Below, one piece after another: positions 26,574 to 37,753 of a stretch of 64,000 nt of DNA. The stretch is from assembly GCF_012489685.1 (NCBI RefSeq), contig NC_080042.1, forward strand, positions 77,443,093 to 77,507,092, read 5' to 3'. The stretch comes from Lotus japonicus. Lineage: Eukaryota; Streptophyta; Magnoliopsida; Fabales; Fabaceae. The stretch's first letter is position 1. Every line of letters starts with the position of its first letter. The position numbers and the translations under genes are program-made. The notes under the pieces were generated by a model. It saw nothing but the letters and a program-made list of their open reading frames with translations. It searched no databases and was not told the origin of the DNA.

Positions 26574-28158
26574 AGACAGAAGTTTGATTATGGATAATGT
26601 TTTTGAAATCTTATTTCCCTCAACATTAAAAATACACGTCTCAATAGAGAAATAAAGATGTGAATCGGAGTTTCACAAAAATTCAAAGGCACGCCGATGA
26701 ATAAATTTTTAAGCGATCTAGTGATATGCATTAAGAAAATTTAAAACACTTGTCTTGGGAATTGTGAATTAAGAGGTTAAATTACTAATATGTCATTCTC
26801 TTCCATTACATTCAACCCTAAAAACGTTGGATCCCCGTCAAATCTCCACTTCCTAAGCACTCCCTACCACCCTTGAAACCCAATCCCCTTTCAACCCACA
26901 TCATCGCTCTAAATGAATTAACACTTGTCGCCACCACCATGAGCTTAACTTCACATATTTCTTTCTTGCTCGATCCTTTTTCCAGCAACCACAACTTTAC
27001 CATCCCTTCTAATCTCCAACCATCACCTTCGTCAGAAGCATCACTACATCGTCCAACTATGGACGACCACTGCATTGTATCATTTTAGCAAGGTACCTCT
27101 AATCTTTGACCCACCATTGTTGTCATGTTCGTGCAAGTTTGGAATATTTCCTCACATGAGGCATCTGAGCAAGATGACAAGTCATTAGCTTTCTCATTTC
27201 TTACCACAATGGTAATCATCCTTTTCATTCTTTGACCATTGTGCCTTGTTACGAGTGGTGGATACCCAATTTTTGAAATGTTTGAACTTTTAATTGTTGT
27301 GGTGAGTAGGTGGAGGTCGCTTCGATGGTGTTTGGTTTGCTGTTGGTTGAAAGTTAGAAAGAGGTGGTGCCTTTTGTTAGGGTAGTTCAACGATGTTTGT
27401 GGTGGTTGAGTTGTCGTTGCCAATGGTGGAAGTGGAAGTGAGTTGCACAACAAGTGGATGTGGGGAAGGTAGGGGAGTGGTGGTAGGGGTTTAATGGGTG
27501 GTAGTAGAACATGTTCTGATGAGGGACGAACGATAATAGAAACAATTGATGGTGGCGAAGGGAAAATAGTTAGGATGACGCTCGGTCCCTGTCCTCGCAT
27601 CTCTCCTCTGTCCCTATTCTCATCCCCATCTCCATGGTGGGTGAAATTTACTTCATCCTTGTTCCCAACCTCCCCACAAGTCCCCATGGAAAGCTGAAAT
27701 GTCATTAAATTTTTTAAAAGTTAAATTATATGTGAAAATACATAAATATATGCAATAATTTTCAAAAGTATACATGATAACGCAGCTACATCAAATTTAA
27801 TACAAATATAATATAATATATAATAAAAATAAAGTCCAAATAATATTAATTGAAATTACATAATATGTGACTTTACAGATAACCAACAATACTCCCAAAC
27901 AATTATAGGCCTGATTCTCAATCCGATCAATCGAAATGTTCGACATGATCCAATTTTCTAAACATTGATGAACACACAATCATTTTACCTAATAAAAAAA
28001 ATTCACAATTTTTGGGTGTAACAAAACAAAAGGTGAAAAAAAGTAGTGACAAATGATGTAAATCATACAAGGAAAACCAGAAAATAAAATAAATGTAAAG
28101 TAGTAATACAAAATGAGTGCAAAAATTGAAGTATCTAAAAACAAGGGTGGAAAGAAGG
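26574..28158. other. Non-genic stretch, low-complexity open frames only
   Basis: A 206-codon minus-strand frame at 27085-27705 is rich in Pro, Thr and His repeats and has no recognisable domain. The sequence looks like transposon-internal DNA. No gene is supported. Confidence 0.45.
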
Positions 28159-29407
28159 GTGCAAGGTTACACAATAGGCTTTTGACCCATTATAACAAGT
28201 TTTTTTAAAAAAAAATCAAAAAACATATTTTCTTAATTAAATATTTATCTTTAATTAATTTCAAAAAAAAAAACATATATCCTTAATATGTTCCTCTTCT
28301 CTCTACCTTCTTCACCTCTTCTCTCTTCAACACCAGATTCAAATTTCTATCAATCTCAGACATGTCTCTCTTCAACACCTCCGTGCCGGAAAACTCCACC
28401 ACCAGCTGTACTTCAACCCCAAAACTCATCCCCACCACCTCATCACAAAATAACCCTTTTTCCTTATCTCTGTACCTTTTCCCTTCTCTCTGCATCTCCA
28501 TTCTGCCAGTGTCATTGGGGTTCCCGGCGGCGGAGCAGTTGCCGGTGACAGGATGTGCGGCCATGGAAGCTTCTGATCAACCCATTTTCTTGCCGGCTTC
28601 CTAGATCTCGTCCACCCAAACGCTTTTCCCAGATCTGGTTCGTTCGGAGAAGCCAGATCTCCTTTCCCGACTCCATCTTCCTCACCCTTTGATGGCGGCG
28701 CAAACCACCAACGCACTCCCATTGTTGCGGCTGAATGGAATCAAACGCTCGGCGTTGAAGGTGGATGAAGGAACGACAACAACAGCTTTGAGAAGCATGT
28801 TGTGTGTGTTCGTTTGTTCATTCAGGATTGTAAGAGGAAGGGAAGCTTCAACATGAATTCATCCAAGGCTACAGTTCTTCTTTTTCTCTGTTTACAAATT
28901 TTATGATATGTCCAAATGGTTTGAAGGTCTGGAAATGTTATTACTGAGGGTGTGGATCTGGGTAAAAATAAAAACTTTGATGTTGGTGGAAGGAGATGGA
29001 AGCAAAACACAGAAATTTTGAATTTTGATTAACAGAGGAGAAGTTGGTTTTCTGGGTAAGAAGAGAAAGAAGTGAAGAAGAAGAAGAAACAGATCTGATT
29101 TTGGTTGTGGAAATCTTCCCCTGAGATCTCTCCAGAATAAGAGATTAGGTTGTAATTTTAACCCTAAATTTATTTTGAAGGAAAAAGGAAAGGTTTGATG
29201 ATGAGTGAATTAGGAGAGATTTCAGGGAAGAATAAGATCCTCAACGGATTTTTAACCCTAAATTCTTTTTTTTTTTTGAAATATTGAATAATAATTAACC
29301 TAATCCTCATTAACTAATTTACTAATTTTTAAGTTTTTTGATTTTTTTTTAAAAAAACCTGCTGAACCTGCTACCATAGGTCAAAAGGCACTTGTGTAAC
29401 CTTACAC
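28159..29407. mobile_element. TIR-bounded element, candidate Pack-MULE
   Basis: The left end GTGCAAGGTTACACAA then GGCTTTTGACC is inverted at the right end, whose complement reads GTGTAAGGTTACACAA then GCCTTTTGACC. The AT-rich sub-ends are also complementary. The roughly 1.25-kb body has a GC-richer, exon-like core at about 28370-28750 with codon-like composition but no intact domain. I could not find a convincing 9-bp target duplication, so the superfamily is uncertain. Confidence 0.6.
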
Positions 29408-29827
29408 AAGCTTCTATTTGTGTATGCTAAATTCCTCCGGAAAGAAGGTGAATTTGGGTTGACTTTCCATTTCCATGAGCTGATAAACTGAATTAGTAAT
29501 TAGTAAATGGTGGTAAAAAGTTAAAAAGAAAATTTGACTGTTGACTTTGTACTGTTCCCACCTCAGACACAGGTCAACAATTGCAATCTGCTACCGGCAA
29601 CCGCTGTTGATTAACCCACAAGACCAAAATCCCAACCGCACGCACTGTTGTTTCCATTTTCCTCTGCTCCTGAAGAAAAGTACCAGAATCATCAACCAAA
29701 TCTCAATATTGTTCAGTTTCGATCGATCCAAGGTAAGGGAAGATCAATCATCCTCAAAACTCACACTAGCACAACATGTTGGTATTTGTTTCTGATTTTT
29801 CCAATTTTTCAGTTCCAAACAAACAAC

Positions 29828-32322
29828 ATGAGCGAGGTTTTCGAAGGGTATGAGCGCCAGTACTGCGACCTCTCTGCTAATCTCTCCCGCAAATGCAGCT
29901 CCGCGTCTCTTGTTTCTGACCTGGGTAGGTTTGCTACCTCCAAAATTGTCGTTTCTGAGAACCCCTTTTTCGTTTTTCCACGTCTTCCTTGTCGTTTACC
30001 TGTTTTTTTGTGCTGTTCTTTGATGTCTTGAACTGCCCTTTGTGTTTTCTGGCCTCTGGGTGCTGTTTTTTTCTACTGAAGCTTCATTGATCTGATGATT
30101 GGTTATGTTAGATTTGTTGTATTGGATATGAGCGAGAGAGACAATTAAAAGTTTGCCAATACAATTAAAAAATCATAAGTTTGTGTTATTGAATAATTTT
30201 GTGCTACTATTGCTTAATGATTTGATGAAGCAACCAGTTTGAAAGCAAATCAAAGAGCACTTATTGGAGTTTATTCAGTGTTCTTTCTAGGATATAAGCT
30301 CCAAGAAGCTTGTACTCTAATGGGCTTGAAGTCTCCTATATCATTAGTTACTTAGCAGCTGAGTTGTTTAAATTACTTTGGACTATGCATGTTCTTAGAC
30401 TTGACTTGATGCTTGACTGTTGCTTCTTTGCAATTTGATGCCATCCCTAGTCGGCTAGTCACACATATTTGGTCATGTATTTCTTTGTTTTAATCTTAAC
30501 CAAAGTTTCTGGATAACCTAAGGATATTTACTTTGTCGGGTGTCAAATGTTCTCTTGAAATTGCTTCTGTACTTGAGGATGTACGATGGCTTGTCCTTTA
30601 ATTTCACAGTAAATAATGGTAGAGAATTTAATTTTGATCACTCCTAATTTCAGAACAGAAGCAACAAAAGCTTTCTGAGATCAAAGCTGGACTAGATGAT
30701 GCCGATGTTCTGGTATTTGAAATATTTTTCCTACAACTCCATGCTTTATTTTGATTGGTGTTATCTTTGAATTTGTTGCTTATTTCCCTCTTCTCTCTCT
30801 TCAGATTCGGAAGATGGACCTCGAGGCGAGAAGTTTGCAGCCGAGTGTAAAAGCAATGCTTCTTGCAAAGTTGAGGGAATACAAATCCGATCTAACCAAG
30901 TTGAAAAAAGAATTTAAAAGGTTAACATCTCCTAGTGCTGATCAGGCTGCCCGTGAAGATTTGCTGGAGGCTGGAATGGCAGATGCACATTTGGTATACC
31001 TTTAACTCTTGTTTGTATTACTTAATAGCATATTTTTCTTTAAAAAAGGAAAGTAGGAAGCTAGTAACTTTCTTGGTTAGAGAGCTCCAACTTGGGGAAA
31101 AGTTCTGTTTCTAGTTGTGATTATGTTCCTTCTTATTTGTCTGTGAAAAATGTTTTCTTCACTTCTATTACTCCTTCATGGGATCGTGAGTGATTATATC
31201 TTGACCTGTTAATCAGAGTAACTACCATTAAGAGAAGTGACCTTTTTCTTGATCGATATTTGATATTTCCTTAGTTTCTCACACTATTTCTAATTACTAA
31301 TTTACTAGTGTCTATGTTATCCATTTATTGTAGAATAGTTGTGTTTTCCATTCCATCTGCTGTCTGTGAATTATGATTATAATGATTATTAAACACGGCA
31401 TATATATTATGTTTGATAGTGGCAGTGCTATGCCCATAAAGAGAATGAGACTGGTTGTTTCTTGTATATAAGGTTGCAGATGTCTGCACATGTGTATATC
31501 GGGCTCTGTTTAGAATGTCTTCGTATTTTGTTTTTTGAATTTTGAAATTAATAGGTTTTTGAAATTGGATATACTTGTCATAATAGTATTTCTGTTGCAA
31601 ATGCATATCTGGTTCTATGTTAGGCCTATCCCCATGTTTTTGTTTTCTGAGTTTTGAAATTAGGAGGTTTTCTAGTTTTAAGCACTTGTAAGGCAAGTAG
31701 TGCACTTGATCTGATGCTAATATATTGGGTAAATGTGGAAAATATTGCAGGCTTCTGCTGATCAGAGAGAAAGATTAACTATGTCGGTGGAGAGAATAAA
31801 TGATTCGAGTGAGAGAATTAGGGAGAGCCGAAGAACCATTCTGGAGACTGAAGAACTCGGCGTCTCGATCCTCCAAGATTTACACCAGCAGCGTGAGACT
31901 CTCCTGAGCTCCCATAAAAGGGTAGGTTGATATGTGAATGCTATGTTTTATAATGGTTCTGCTTATCTCAACTTTAGTTTGGGTCATCATTTCATTTACT
32001 AGGACTAGGAAGGAATCATGGGATGATCTTATTCTCTAGGGCGAGAAGTATTAAAATCGAAAATGATACTTTTTCCTTGGAGAATAAGATTGCAAGCCTT
32101 AAGCATAAGGAGTGCAATGTTGAAATGGTGATAATTGTTGTGTGATGGTAATTTTTCTATCGCTTGCAGCTTCATGGGGTAGATGATGCTATTGACAAGA
32201 GTAAGAAGGTTTTAACCACCATGTCTCGCAGAATAACTAGACACAAATGGATCCTTGCATCTGTGATTGGAGCTCTTGTTTTAGCTATAGTTGTGATTCT
32301 ATTTTACAAGCTATCCCATTAG
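29828..32322 (+). CDS. VTI1: VTI1-type Qb-SNARE
   Basis: Five coding exons: 29828-29924, 30654-30712, 30805-30993, 31751-31921 and 32170-32322, encoding 222 residues; plant VTI11/VTI12 are about 221. A 5' UTR intron is likely at 29733-29812. The protein opens MSEVFEGYERQYCDLSANLS, the VTI N-terminal three-helix domain. KMDLEARSL and KLREYKSDL follow, and then the SNARE motif with RTILETEELGVSILQDL and LHGVDDAIDKSKKVLTTMSR. It ends in a single tail-anchor helix (ILASVIGALVLAIVVILFY) and KLSH. VTI1 proteins act in trans-Golgi to prevacuole/vacuole and endosomal fusion with SYP-family syntaxins. I cannot tell the VTI11 and VTI12 orthologues apart. Confidence 0.94.
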
Positions 32323-33964
32323 CTAATCGGGGCAAGATACGACAGGATTCAAGCAATGTTTTATACTTGTATGTGATTGGTTGTATATAGGAATTATATG
32401 TGATGTTGGTCACAACCCTGCAATTGTTTCTTCATGGTTATTCTTATGATTGGTGAAGTTTCCTTTGATATCTTGCTTTCCATTTGAACTGGAAGAGCGT
32501 TAAGTTCACGTGTGTACTCAGTTTTTTGACATGATGCATTGCTAGGCTGCTAGCATTTTTGAAAGTTAATAATTTCCAATTTTTAGTGCTATGCTAGCGC
32601 CTGGCTCATTTATTAATCTCTATTGAATCAGGCTGAATTGCCTAAAAAAACTGAATATGTAACTTTTTTGTACTTGTTATAAAGGTTCCCAACTTTCCAT
32701 GTCCTCCTGTTTATGTCTATTTCATTTAATTTTCTATTTATAAAATGATCCATCAACCACGAACTAGTGATACAAACCGTTGAATAAGGAATGAAGTATT
32801 GAGTGATACGAATGAATAGTTGAGTGGTATAAGTAAGTGATGTACAAGATGATCACGAAGTTGAGTTGATGCCAAAATGAAACAAGCTTCTTGATTGGTG
32901 AGCCACAGTCTAAACTTTGGAAGAAACCGTAATCAGAGAGCAATTCCTACTCCTACATTCTTTTATAATAATTAAGAGAGATATAAATGGCAGCCGTGTC
33001 AATCCAAACTTAGGCGGAAGCGACCTAAAAAATGTGTTTGAGATGAACGAGCAAATGGGCCAGGCCGGTCAAAACAACGAGTGGCCCCGACCAAGTCAAG
33101 AAATATAGGCGGCTCAACGACGACATGAATGAGCCCAACTGTACTAGTCGATGTTGGGGAGAGCAGGACGACGTCAGGCCAAGCCGATGCGTAGGCGTTG
33201 AAATCGGAACGAACTAGTCGGGCCGAGCAAAACGAGCGGGCCAAACCTAGCGAAACGAGCGAGTTGGTGCCAGGCCATAATACGCAAAACGGGCTGGATG
33301 AACGGCTTGAGCCAAGCAAAATGGGGCAGACTAGGAAAATAATCGGAATGGGCAAGCATGAACGAGCCAGACTGATCGGGTTAGTCTGACTAGTAAATTA
33401 GCAGCCGATTCAATTTAAGGCAAGCCTAACTTAGTCGTGAAATGTGATGGAAACTAATGCTTAATGTATTCAAACAGTTAAACACTCCACGAATATTCTT
33501 TCTCTATTATTATCTTTTTATTATATTAATCACATATCACATCAATCACTTTTTTTTTTCATTTCTCACTCTAATATAATTTGCACGGAATGAATGCAAT
33601 ATACGTATGCGGTATGCCATGTCTAAATGAAATGAAAGAAAACTTTTTCCCCCCAAGGTATTCTCACATCCAGTAGCTATGATTCCTCGAGACTTTGAAA
33701 TTACGTTAAGCAGTGAGTACTTAAGGAGTTCAACTATGTACCGGAAGTGCTACGGTGAAAATGAAAGGAAAGGAAACTATAGTGGTGAGAATCAAACAAG
33801 ATTCACGTGGACCCCACGCACCTTAGACAGAAAAAATCCTCCTCATTTCATTTGCATTCACGAACTCAACTTCCTTCCATTTTCCCTTTCCTTTGCTTGT
33901 TCCCGTTTATTTTCCACTCGGCAGCTTACCAACCAAACCAACTTCTTCTTCTTCTCTTTTCACC
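32323..33964. other. Intergenic between VTI1 and the DUF3110 gene
   Basis: It holds the VTI1 3' UTR. At about 33000-33400 there is a GC-richer patch of repeated GAACGAGC/GCCAAGC-like words, open in several frames on both strands, which looks like repeat DNA and not coding sequence. The last 150 bp are the likely promoter and 5' UTR of the next gene. Confidence 0.45.
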
Positions 33965-34653
33965 ATGGACTCGCTTCCTTCGGTCTCACCCTCCATGGTT
34001 CTTCCTCCCACTAACCCTTTCCACCGCCATACCCGCCGCCTCGCTTTCTTCTCCCGCCACCACCGTCTTCCTCCGAGGCTCGCCTCCGCACCCGGAACGT
34101 GGAGGAGAAGGACGAACGAAATCTCCTGCAGCAGCCTCGGCGCAGGAAAGAGCGATGACGAGGAGGAGGAGGTGGAGAGGGCTCTTCACATGGACGGTGC
34201 GATTCCCGGCAACTCCGACGAGTTCCTCAAACGCGTTTCCTCTCGCGCTTATGACATGCGCAGGCACCTCCATCAGTCCTTCGATACCAGCAGCTACGAC
34301 GGTATCTTCTTTTCCCCCCTTTTGACGCGATACGTTGCCTGCCCTAATTAACTGAATTTGTATGATTCTGTTGAAACCTTGAACTTTCGTTTATGAATTG
34401 AATTTGATTGATGTCTGTCAAAGTCGAAATTGCTGGTTTTCCCTTTGTGAATAAGGCCTTAGGTCGGTCTATATTATTGGCTACAACTTAGAAGAGATGT
34501 GTGTATGTTTAGATTATTTGATACTAGATTGATTCATGTTACATGATTGTGTAGCATATTTGGTTCTTGATATCTGTTTGTGCTTTTTGGATAAGAGAGA
34601 AGACAATAATGTTAAATGAGAGTCTAAGCATAAGCAAATTGAATTGATAAAGA

Positions 34654-34711
<58 letters not shown>

Positions 34712-36604
34712 ACTTGTTGTGCTCATATTCTCATTGATTGAGTACTCTAAATATGCAGATAGCTTATATATATGAAGCTTCTGGTATATTATATATTTGA
34801 GTGAATAGTAGCTACCGATGAGCTAACTAACTAACAGAAGCTAGTGGCTGAGTTGGGAGTATCTAATTAACTGCTAACTAAGGGTTTCCTTCTCTTGAGC
34901 TACATGCTTCTTCTTCTCATTAGTGGTTTCCTCTGAGGGAGAAAGAAAGAAGTGAAAGAGCACAAGATAAGAATCCTCTCTAAAAGAAAGAGCAAACAAG
35001 AGAAGCCAGCTCATCAACTAAATTAAGCTAGCTAGCTAAACTCTTTGCCCGTTCAACAAAGTAACCCCTTGTTATAGTTAGAATATAAACAAATATCTTA
35101 CAATATGTTGACTAATAATTAGAGAAATTTAGGATATTATTGTTTGGGTTTGGTTTCTTTATTTTATTATTTATGTTGTTTTACTTCCTTGTTTAATTAG
35201 GGTTTAGGAGTCTTAGTTAGTTTCCCTATGGGACTAGGAGTAAAAGTCTGTGTCTACCATTAGTAATTTAGTATAAATAAGGGTAAGTGCTATATCAATA
35301 AAATTGTATTATCCGTATTCCTTTTTTTTCCGATTTCCATATTTGTATCATCAGTAGCATCCATTAGCTGAGCAACATAAAGAGGCTAAGAAAACCACTC
35401 CCACAGGGAGGCAGTGGCAAGAATTCGTTCTTGAAAATTCCGGCATTCCTTTCTACCCATTATCATGAAAACTGCTTATATTGCTCATTTCCAAGCCCCC
35501 CCCCCCCCCACCCCCCCCCCCACTCCCCTCCCCAGTTCTTCTCCTTTAAGGGTTTTAGTAATATAAGCAGTTTTCATGGTAATGGGTAGAAAGGAATGCC
35601 GGAATTAAAGCATTATTGATTTATCGTTTCTTATCCTTTCCGTTTCACCAGTTTTAGATGACAATCCTTGGAGAGAAACTTCGAAGCCTGTGTATGTCCT
35701 CACTCAAAAGGAAAATCAATTGTGCACAATGAAAACCCGGAGAAATATAAGGTATGATTCATTTTATTCTGTTATTTTTTTTGTGCCCTGCAACTGCAAG
35801 TAATATTTGGAATTTCTTATACCTGACTTCTTTCTTCTGTAACAGTGAAGTTGAAAGAGAGCTTGGCTTATTGTTTCCCAAAGGAGGCAGCTGGAGATCT
35901 GGAATTGGAAATCAATCCAAAAAAGTGAGGGAAGGGACAAAGTTTCAAATGCTTGTAGAAGATATTAGGGATGGAGTGCTGGTATGTATTCTATTAGACA
36001 CACACACATGAAATTGTGTCTAAACTCTTTGTTCATTCAGTATCATTCAAATATTTTTAACGTGAAATACATCAGAAAATATCGAAGTACTGAAGTTTGT
36101 TCACTTCCATTTTACTTGAACGCAATTGGAATCTGATTGCTTTTGTTAAATGTGCTATGATGGAACCTATAAATTCCTGGATTATACTCGAACAATCTGG
36201 TCTATAACATACCTCATGGTTGATTGTAAATTTTTTTTCCATACGCACAATTTAACCACTTAATTTGACAATATGGTTGCAGGTATTTGAAGATGAAAAT
36301 GAGGCAGTGAAGTATTGTGACTTGCTAGAAGGAGGAGGTCAAGGTTGTGAGGGTGTTGCTGAGATAGAAGCCTCATCGGTAAATAACTAGCCAATTAATT
36401 GCCACTTATCATGGTTGTTCGAAAACTATAAGCCTTAAAGCATAATACTTGCATTTTGTCTTGCAGGTATTTGATCTCTGCAAGAAAATGAGGGCTCTTG
36501 CAGTTATATTCCGCAGAGGGAGGACACCTCCTCTACCTGAAAGTCTTAAGCTCAATCTGCGAGCTCGAAAGCGGTCCCTTGAAGACCAAGATGATTTGAT
36601 ATGA
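33965..36604 (+). CDS. Plastid-targeted DUF3110 protein
   Basis: Five exons: 33965-34301, 35652-35751, 35846-35981, 36283-36378 and 36467-36604, with phases that join, giving 268 residues. The first 70 residues are rich in Ser, Arg, His and Pro with almost no acidic residues, typical of a chloroplast transit peptide. An acidic stretch (DDEEEEVE) follows. The C-terminal half has PVYVLTQKENQLCTM, LVFEDENEAVKYCDLLEG, FDLCKKMRALAVIFRRG and TPPLPESLKLNLRARKRSLE, the pattern of DUF3110, a family shared by cyanobacteria and plastids with no known function. The start ATG has a good context (CACCATGG). Intron 1 (about 1350 bp) carries LTR-like sequence and a hairpin. Confidence 0.8.
34500..35345. repeat. 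LTR-like sequence in intron 1 of the DUF3110 gene
   Basis: It contains a (GA)n run at about 34658-34709. Further on, around 35260-35315, AGTATAAATAAGGG and CAATAAAATTG read like an LTR promoter and poly(A) signal pair. I could not set the ends or see target duplications, so this may be one or two decayed solo LTRs. Confidence 0.4.
35436..35606. repeat. Inverted repeat with 47-bp arms in intron 1
   Basis: The arms 35436-35482 and 35560-35606 are complementary at all but one position (T versus C). They are separated by a 77-bp loop that contains two long C runs. Transcribed with the gene, it would make a long near-perfect hairpin. It could be a small foldback transposon or a hairpin RNA source. 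I do not recognise a known microRNA in the arms. Confidence 0.85.
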
Positions 36605-37753
36605 AATTCAATTCCCTTGCAATGGGAGGGAAGCTACTGTATGTTAATATAGTAATTTGGCTAGCCCTCAAAAGAAACACAAATATACATAATGATTACA
36701 TATTCATTCATCAGTATAGTAAAAGAAAAAAGAATATAGCATGTATATATAGTGTTCTCCATTCTCGTGTTCAAAATTTCCGACTTTTCATTGAGAATTT
36801 GATGCCACCTATGGAAAGTGGACTATGAAATCCAATATAAATCCACATTGCATCCATAAAATGTCAAAGGTGTTGCTCACCTATTGGAACATGGAATATC
36901 CGATTGTAATTTGAGGAAGTGATAATCTGATAAAATGAATACCTAAATCAGTAAATCTTATCCACTTTAGCATTAACACGAACAATTTCTTAACCCAACA
37001 TGGACATAAGGCCCCGTTTGGAAACACAATTCAATTAAGCCCTTCTGGTCATAAGCTCTTATTCTTAAGCTATTTTAATTTTTTTATTGAAATAAGTTGA
37101 AAATAAGTTATATATAAGCATAAATTCTTTTTCATAAGCTATCTTGAGTAGCTTATGAAAATAAGCTCAAAACAGCTTATGGTAGGCCATAAGATTAAGC
37201 TGTTTGCATAAGTTCTCCCAAACATTGGTATAAGAGCTTATATTATCAAATAAGATCAAATAAATTCTTCTAAACAAGGCCATAATTTCCAACAAACGAT
37301 GTCTATGGTCTACACATTACATTACAACTAACTAATTTAACAAAGAAAAAGTATACGTAAATCTTATTGTTTTGTGCGAGAATAGAAATTGAACAATAAA
37401 CTACATATTTAAGAAGCTCAGCTATCTATTAACTATCGACACAATTTCAAGCATATAAAATGGTATTGAGAAGCTTATAATTGATTTTGGACATAGTTGA
37501 ATTGATTAATCCGTGGATTATATAAAATTGGATTGAAAATCTAATTGGTTATTTGATAATTAAAACATCCGGGAGAAGAAGAAGAAAATGATGTTGAATT
37601 ATTCAAAGCAGAATAGCTGTTACGTAGAGAACAAACAAAACTTCACAATGACATTCAGATACCACACTTAGTAACTAGAAAGAACGCCACAAATCCTATT
37701 CCATTTGCATTTGGATTCCAAAGAAGTGGAAACCAGTGTAGAAACGATCGGCG
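36605..37753. other. Intergenic between the DUF3110 and VIK genes
   Basis: It holds the 3' UTR of the DUF3110 gene, one MITE (37010-37281, listed) and the likely VIK promoter and 5' UTR. Nothing else is recognised. Confidence 0.5.
37010..37281. mobile_element. Tourist/Harbinger-like MITE
   Basis: A 272-bp element beginning GGCCCCGTTTGGAAAC and ending in the complement of GGCCTTGTTTAGAAGAA, with AT-rich, self-complementary AAGCT/AGCTTAT blocks inside. ATAA flanks both sides, containing the 3-bp TAA duplication expected for PIF/Harbinger MITEs. It lies upstream of VIK. Confidence 0.75.

Noticed and set aside
27085..27705. 206-codon open frame on the minus strand
   Set aside because: Low-complexity Pro/Thr/His composition, no domain, no splice-consistent neighbours. 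It looks like repeat DNA open by chance.
28283..28722. Several 60-98-codon frames within the TIR element
   Set aside because: Frames overlap on both strands with no shared motif. Kept only as a possible captured fragment, not as genes.
31325..31705. 126-codon minus frame in a VTI1 intron
   Set aside because: Antisense to an intron, no domain, composition typical of intronic AT-rich DNA.
33000..33400. Overlapping open frames on both strands
   Set aside because: Open in several frames at once because of a GC-rich repeated word pattern. No domain is recognised.
35495..35522. Long C run as a functional signal
   Set aside because: Simple homopolymer-like tract. Its length may also be affected by sequencing error.
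35436..35606. miR482/2118 precursor
   Set aside because: The arm contains CATTCC and CCCATT words, but the order and spacing do not match the known mature sequences.
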